Positions 33,506 through 37,493 of a stretch of DNA of 37,493 nt are shown in pieces. Source of the stretch: JAWLBR01 sp041687495 (lineage in GTDB: Bacteria; Bacillota; Limnochordia; DTU087; JAAYGB01); the NCBI GenBank assembly GCA_041687495.1, contig JAWLBR010000021.1:1-37493 (forward strand), in the 5' to 3' direction. The notes under the pieces were generated by a model. The model was not told the DNA's origin. It did no database searches and worked only from the letters and a program-made list of their open reading frames with translations. The first letter of the stretch is position 1. Each line of letters starts with the position of its first letter. Made by a program: the position numbers and the translations under genes.

Positions 33506-33541
33506 AGCCGATCGCCGACAACTTTGGAGGGAGTGACCAAC

Positions 33542-35518
33542 ATGCGTTTCCGACAGGTTCATCTGGACTTTCACACTTCAGAAGCAATTGAGGGGATTGG
33601 CAGTAAGTTCTCCAAGCAGCAGTTTCAGGACATGCTGCGGCTGGGCCATGTGGATTCCATCACCGTCTTTGCCAAATGCCACCATGGCTGGGCGTATCAT
33701 CCCACTCAAGCCAACGAGATGCATCCCCACCTAGACTTCGACCTCTTAGGCTCAATGATTGAGGCTGCCCATGAGATTGATGTCAAAACGCCGGTTTACA
33801 TCTCTGCTGGCCTTGATGAAAAACTGGCTCGCCGCCACCCCGAGTGGCTGATGCGGGATTTCGACGACAACACCAATTGGGTCAATGGCTTTATGGCACC
33901 TGGATACCATCAATTCTGTATGAACACACCATACCTTGACATACTGATTAGGCAGATTGAAGAGGTGGTAACAGGGTATGACGCCGATGGTATCTTCCTT
34001 GATATTGTCGGAGTACGGATGTGCTACTGCCAACACTGTGTCGATACGCTGCTGAAGGAAGGTAAAGATCCAAGGGACATTGACGCAATACGGGAGTTGG
34101 GAGAGCGGACCTATGCCAACTACACCCGTCGAGTAAGAGAAGCCGTCGATGCCATTAAACCTGGGCTCCGGGTTTTCCATAACAGCGGACACATCACTAG
34201 AGGTCGACGGGATTTAGCCCACAAGAATACGCACCTAGAGTTGGAGTCTCTGCCCACCGGAGGCTGGGGATATGATCATTTTCCTCTGTCGGCCCGCTAC
34301 GCGCAGCCGCTGGGGATGGAGTTCTTGGGAATGACAGGGAAATTTCACACCAGCTGGGGTGAGTTTGGGGGATTCAAACACCCCAATGCGCTGCGGTATG
34401 AGACAGCCCTAAGCATTGCCAACGGGGCCTGTTGTTCCATTGGCGACCAGCTTCACCCCGAAGGGCTGATGGATCCGGCCACCTATCAGCTCATTGGCAC
34501 CGCGTACGCAGAGGTCGAGGCCAAAGAGCCATGGTGCCAGGACACAAGTAACGTCGCAGACGTTGCCCTGCTTTCGGTGCAGGCGGCTGGGGTATGCGAT
34601 CCATCGATAGAGGGTAAAGACGATCGCACGGGCAAAGCCGACAGCGGAGCCGTGCGGATGCTTCTAGAAGGGAAGTTCCTGTTTGACGTTATTGACCTAG
34701 AGATGGACTTTGCCAAGTACAAAGTGATAGTCCTGCCCGACGAAGTAAGGATATCACCGGATCTGAAGAGCAGGTTGGAATCCTACGTTCAGCAGGGTGG
34801 CAGGATTCTAGCCACAGGCAAGTCCGGCCTCGCCTCTGATGGTGATGGATTCGCCCTGGACCTGGGAGTCAAGTGGTTAGGCGAAAACCCCTACAACCCC
34901 GACTACTTCCACCCCCACTTCCAGCTGCCCAGTTTGGGCGATGCTGCCTTCGTCTTCTATGGGCAAGGGCAAAGGGTGGAGCTTGCTGGCGGCACCGAGT
35001 TGGGCAACAGAGAAGATCCTTATTTCAATCGGGAAGTGTTCCACTTTTGCTCTCATCAGCACACTCCTAACAGTCACCAAAACGGTGGCCCTGGCATGGT
35101 GGAGAGCAATAGTGGAATCTACATCGCCTGGAATGTATTCAGTGACTACGCCACCAAAGGCAGCTTAGCTTTGAAAGAGATTGTAGTGTACGCCCTCAAT
35201 CGCCTGTTGGGCACGGGTAAGACGCTGCAGACCAACCTGCCGGCTCAGGGTATAGTGACTTTGCAGTACCAGCCTGGGCACAATCGGTACGTCAACCATC
35301 TTCTGTACGCCTCTCCGGTGCGCCGCGGCGAGTCCACCGAGATTATTGAAGACATCGTCCCGCTGCACGATGTGCAGGTGCAGGTGAGTGTACCCTTACC
35401 CGCGCGGAGGGTCTATATGGCTCCCAGTTTGCAGGAGCTTTCCTTCCGCCAAGACGGCACTACAATCAGCTATACAGTGCCTAAGCTGGAGTGTCACCAA
35501 ATGGTAGTTATTGAATAA
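33542..35518 (+). CDS. Putative glycoside hydrolase (GHL6-type TIM barrel with GH42-like trimerisation domain)
   Basis: A 658-residue protein. The N-terminal TIM barrel starts RQVHLDFHTSEAIEGIGSKF and contains DGIFLDIVG (about residue 155) and CYCQHC. FHNSGHITRG and LELESLPTGGWGYDHFP follow, a pattern I associate with hypothetical glycosyl hydrolase family 6 (GHL6), related to alpha-amylase and alpha-fucosidase-like barrels. A second domain (about 355-480; VALLSVQAAGVCDP and KVIVLPDEVRISPDLKSRL) looks like the GH42 beta-galactosidase trimerisation fold. A beta-rich C-terminus follows. The probable catalytic acids are in FLDIVG and ELES but are unproven. There is no signal peptide. The ATG at 33542 has GGAGGGAG ahead. 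No characterised substrate is known to me. Confidence 0.75.
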   Translation: MRFRQVHLDFHTSEAIEGIGSKFSKQQFQDMLRLGHVDSITVFAKCHHGWAYHPTQANEMHPHLDFDLLGSMIEAAHEIDVKTPVYISAGLDEKLARRHPEWLMRDFDDNTNWVNGFMAPGYHQFCMNTPYLDILIRQIEEVVTGYDADGIFLDIVGVRMCYCQHCVDTLLKEGKDPRDIDAIRELGERTYANYTRRVREAVDAIKPGLRVFHNSGHITRGRRDLAHKNTHLELESLPTGGWGYDHFPLSARYAQPLGMEFLGMTGKFHTSWGEFGGFKHPNALRYETALSIANGACCSIGDQLHPEGLMDPATYQLIGTAYAEVEAKEPWCQDTSNVADVALLSVQAAGVCDPSIEGKDDRTGKADSGAVRMLLEGKFLFDVIDLEMDFAKYKVIVLPDEVRISPDLKSRLESYVQQGGRILATGKSGLASDGDGFALDLGVKWLGENPYNPDYFHPHFQLPSLGDAAFVFYGQGQRVELAGGTELGNREDPYFNREVFHFCSHQHTPNSHQNGGPGMVESNSGIYIAWNVFSDYATKGSLALKEIVVYALNRLLGTGKTLQTNLPAQGIVTLQYQPGHNRYVNHLLYASPVRRGESTEIIEDIVPLHDVQVQVSVPLPARRVYMAPSLQELSFRQDGTTISYTVPKLECHQMVVIE

Positions 35519-35526
35519 CTGAAAAA

Positions 35527-35563
35527 GCATCAGCCCTCCGGTGTGTTTGCCGAGGGTTGGTGC
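35527..35563. terminator. Hairpin after the GHL6-type gene
   Basis: A 12-bp stem with three G-T pairs (arms GCATCAGCCCTC and GAGGGTTGGTGC) lies 8 bases after the hydrolase stop. The plus side is followed by AGTTAAT rather than a U-tract, while the minus side is followed by TTTTT. It may partly end the hydrolase transcript or stabilise its 3' end. Confidence 0.5.
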
Positions 35564-35620
35564 AGTTAATCGACCATCTACAGTCGTAAGACAAGTAGCA
35601 GTGCTAACGGAGGGAGATTT

Positions 35621-36400
35621 ATGGCAACAGTGAAACGCGCAGCACTCGTAACCGGCGGGAGCCGGGGTATTGGCAGGAGTATCTGCCTCGCCCTTGCCCA
35701 CGGGGGTTACGCTGTAGTGGTAAATTATGTTAGCAGTCAGCCAGCAGCCCAGGAAGTTGTAGACGAAATCGAAGCAGCAGGTGGTTCGGCCATTGCAGTA
35801 CAGGCCGATGTGGCATCCAAAGCAGACCGGCAGCGGTTAATCTCGGCTGTCCTAGACACGTACGGTCGTCTGGATGTACTGGTCAACAACGCGGGCGTGG
35901 CCCCCAAAGAAAGAAAGGACATCCTGGAGGCCAGTGAGGAGAGCTTTGACTTTGTTCTTGACACAAACCTCAAGGGTCCCTACTTCCTGACCCAAGCCGC
36001 AGCTATGGCCATGATCAGCCTAACCCAGTCGGATCCAGACGCCAGACCGGTGATTATCAATATTGGCTCCGTATCCGCAGATACAGTTTCCATCAACCGC
36101 GGCGAATACTGCCTGTCCAAGGCTGGAGTTGCAATGATGACGAAACTCTGGGGTGTCCGCCTAGCCGAATACGGGATCTGCGTGTATGAGCTGCGACCGG
36201 GCATTATCGCCACAGACATGACTGCAGCGGTGAAAGACACCTACGATCAGCGGATCAGGCAAGGACTGACCCCTCTGCCCCGTTGGGGCCAGCCCGACGA
36301 CGTCGCTTCCGCTGTGGCAGCCATCGCGAAAGGCGCTTTCCCCTACTCAACTGGAGAGGTAATCCACATTGACGGCGGACTGCATCTTGCTCGACTGTAG
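35621..36400 (+). CDS. Short-chain dehydrogenase/reductase (FabG-like)
   Basis: A 259-residue classical SDR. The cofactor motif is TGGSRGIGRS, followed by NNAG, the catalytic Ser in INIGSVSAD and the YCLSK Tyr/Lys pair. The end (GEVIHIDGGLHLARL) is typical of the FabG group. Arg and Lys around the cofactor loop do not clearly settle NADP or NAD. It sits 102 bases after the putative hydrolase and shares its strand, and no fatty-acid genes are near, so oxidation or reduction of a sugar in the same pathway is more likely than 3-oxoacyl-ACP reduction. The ATG has GGAGGGAG upstream. Confidence 0.92.
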   Translation: MATVKRAALVTGGSRGIGRSICLALAHGGYAVVVNYVSSQPAAQEVVDEIEAAGGSAIAVQADVASKADRQRLISAVLDTYGRLDVLVNNAGVAPKERKDILEASEESFDFVLDTNLKGPYFLTQAAAMAMISLTQSDPDARPVIINIGSVSADTVSINRGEYCLSKAGVAMMTKLWGVRLAEYGICVYELRPGIIATDMTAAVKDTYDQRIRQGLTPLPRWGQPDDVASAVAAIAKGAFPYSTGEVIHIDGGLHLARL

Positions 36401-36432
36401 GCAGCAGTGCTTGTGCGTAGCCAAGGTGCTGC
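36401..36432. terminator. Weak hairpin between convergent SDR and ric genes
   Basis: GCAGCA pairs with TGCTGC and an inner CTTG with CAAG, directly after the SDR stop. There is no U-tract on either side, so its terminator role rests on its position. Confidence 0.35.
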
Positions 36433-36462
36433 ATCGTCGCCACAGCCCACCGTGACTAATCT

Positions 36463-37173
36463 CTACTCTAGTTCAGCCCGCATCCTGGGATGCAGAATGT
36501 TGTTCTCTAGGTGGATGTGCTCAAACAGATCAGCTTCCAGTTCCTGCAACAGCTGATAGGTACCGGCGTACGTGCCGCAACCGTCTTCAGGCAGCTCATA
36601 CCCGTTGGTGATGTGCCTCAACTCCTTGAGAATGTCTCCGGCACCTTCGTGTTCTCCTTCCAGCTGGTCGAGCACTTTCACAGCTCGGGCAAGGGCACTT
36701 TTGTCGTGACTAGAAGCGTACTCTTTCACCAGAGGGAACATCACAGTTTCTTCAGTGATCAGGTGCTGCTCCAGCTCCATTTTCAGGTTGTGGAAGAGGC
36801 GGTGTACTCGGGCTAACTCTGAGTGATTGGCGCCATGCACTCGGAGAATGGTTGTCGTTAACTCCGACAGCTCCGGCAGTACCTGATTCAGGTAAGCATG
36901 ATGGGTGTTGACAATGTGATCGACCAATCGGTCTAGGTCGGCACTGCGCCAATCAGTCTCTTGATTTTGCTCTTCACTGGCTTTTTTTGCTAGGGTGTTC
37001 AGTTCTCTGAGCACCGATTCGATATCAGCTTGATGCTCTTGGCTTGCCTGTACCAATGGTCTATGCCCACCGCAGCAAAAATCGATCTCGTGCCGTTGGA
37101 GCACGTCTTTAGCTTGGGGGAATCTGGCGACGATCTCCCCCACTTTGTCCGTTTGTGAGAACTGCTGTAACAT
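36463..37173 (-). CDS. ric: Iron-sulfur cluster repair di-iron protein (Ric/ScdA/YtfE)
   Basis: A 236-residue cytoplasmic protein that restores iron-sulfur clusters damaged by nitric oxide or oxidants. The N-terminal ScdA domain (about 1-60) has the signature HEIDFCCGGHRPL. The C-terminal hemerythrin-like four-helix bundle has iron ligands in VDHIVNTHHAYL, HLITEETVMFP, EGEHEGAGDIL and FEHIHLENNILHPR. The start is the ATG at 37173 behind AAGGGAG; the longer frame upstream overlaps the preceding gene and is not conserved-looking. It follows the hemerythrin gene by 19 bases on the same strand, so both belong to one stress operon. Confidence 0.95.
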   Translation of the reverse strand: MLQQFSQTDKVGEIVARFPQAKDVLQRHEIDFCCGGHRPLVQASQEHQADIESVLRELNTLAKKASEEQNQETDWRSADLDRLVDHIVNTHHAYLNQVLPELSELTTTILRVHGANHSELARVHRLFHNLKMELEQHLITEETVMFPLVKEYASSHDKSALARAVKVLDQLEGEHEGAGDILKELRHITNGYELPEDGCGTYAGTYQLLQELEADLFEHIHLENNILHPRMRAELE

Positions 37174-37192
37174 CAAGATTACTCCCTTCTCT

Positions 37193-37493
37193 CTAGACGG
37201 TGAAATTGCAGTACCCAATGGCATCACATTGCTGGAGAATCTCATTCCAGCTGTCAGATCCACCGATGTTGTCCAAAGCCGCCGGATACAGGATGTGGTT
37301 CTCTTTGAAAATGTGATCTCTCAGGTTAAACACGATATACTTTGTGAGCTCGCTCAATTCAGTCCTAAGCTCAGCCGAGTCCATGTTGGCGGCCCCCTGG
37401 GCTAGCTGAAGCAGCCGGCGTTTGCGGGGGCGGAGATCGTCGTGCTCCAGGCGCATGACCCGACAGGGACCAGTGATACCCCGCTGTTCCAAT
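37193..37493 (-). CDS. Hemerythrin-domain protein, C-terminal part (5' end outside window)
   Basis: The last 99 or so residues of a larger protein. RLEHDDLRPRKRRL and LRDHIFKENHILYPAAL hold hemerythrin iron ligands (H, HxxxE and H). The C-terminal LQQCDAIGYCNFTV is a tail I associate with Firmicutes DUF438/hemerythrin proteins, which have extra N-terminal domains; here those would lie beyond the right edge. The frame runs through the window end without a convincing ribosome binding site, so I treat it as partial. It is upstream of ric with a 19-base gap, which supports a role in nitric oxide, oxygen or iron sensing. Confidence 0.85.
   Translation of the reverse strand, partial: LEQRGITGPCRVMRLEHDDLRPRKRRLLQLAQGAANMDSAELRTELSELTKYIVFNLRDHIFKENHILYPAALDNIGGSDSWNEILQQCDAIGYCNFTV

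Overview
The window looks like a chromosomal segment of a spore-forming member of the Bacillota, probably Clostridia-like. Three things point there: the tig-clpP-clpX-lonB-lon-ysxC order typical of Firmicutes, a LonB protease of the kind tied to the forespore in Bacillus, and strong AGGAGG-type ribosome binding sites with frequent GTG and TTG starts. Base composition is near 50-55 % G+C by eye. I see no insertion sequence, phage gene, CRISPR array or rRNA. The exact taxon cannot be read from the sequence alone.

Left part (1-12.4 kb): trkA (K+ uptake regulator, cut by the window edge) lies downstream of a possible 57-codon ORF. A four-LysM, cysteine-patterned protein follows, convergent with a diguanylate cyclase that sits behind helD (RNA polymerase recycling). 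A divergent region holds a near-consensus promoter and a short terminated leader before proS (type 3 prolyl-tRNA synthetase). Next come a tyrosine phenol-lyase/tryptophanase family gene, a small Cys-containing ORF with its own ribosome binding site and terminator, glpK, and a URO-D superfamily gene.

Middle (12.4-21.6 kb), minus strand: the protein quality-control block. In transcription order it runs tRNA-Leu(TAG), tRNA-Gly(GCC), trigger factor, ClpP, ClpX, LonB, Lon and the ribosome-assembly GTPase YsxC. Terminators separate the tRNAs from tig, clpX from lonB, and lonB from lon. The ClpP catalytic Asp position is Asn.

Right part (21.6-37.5 kb): nitroreductase, a YflT/glycine-zipper stress protein and glutaminase on the minus strand; then a GH2 beta-mannosidase on the plus strand. 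A Crp/Fnr regulator is divergent from a LarA-family nickel racemase followed by an MFS transporter and a lipid kinase. A sugar-handling locus follows: a GalE-like epimerase divergent from a Gfo/Idh/MocA dehydrogenase, a GHL6-type putative glycoside hydrolase and an SDR dehydrogenase. The window ends with ric (iron-sulfur repair) and the 3' end of a hemerythrin-domain gene.

The observations I rate highest are the proS leader, where a 5' helix could form that excludes the terminator; the Asp-to-Asn change in ClpP; the unusual tyrosine phenol-lyase active site; and the uncharacterised sugar locus.
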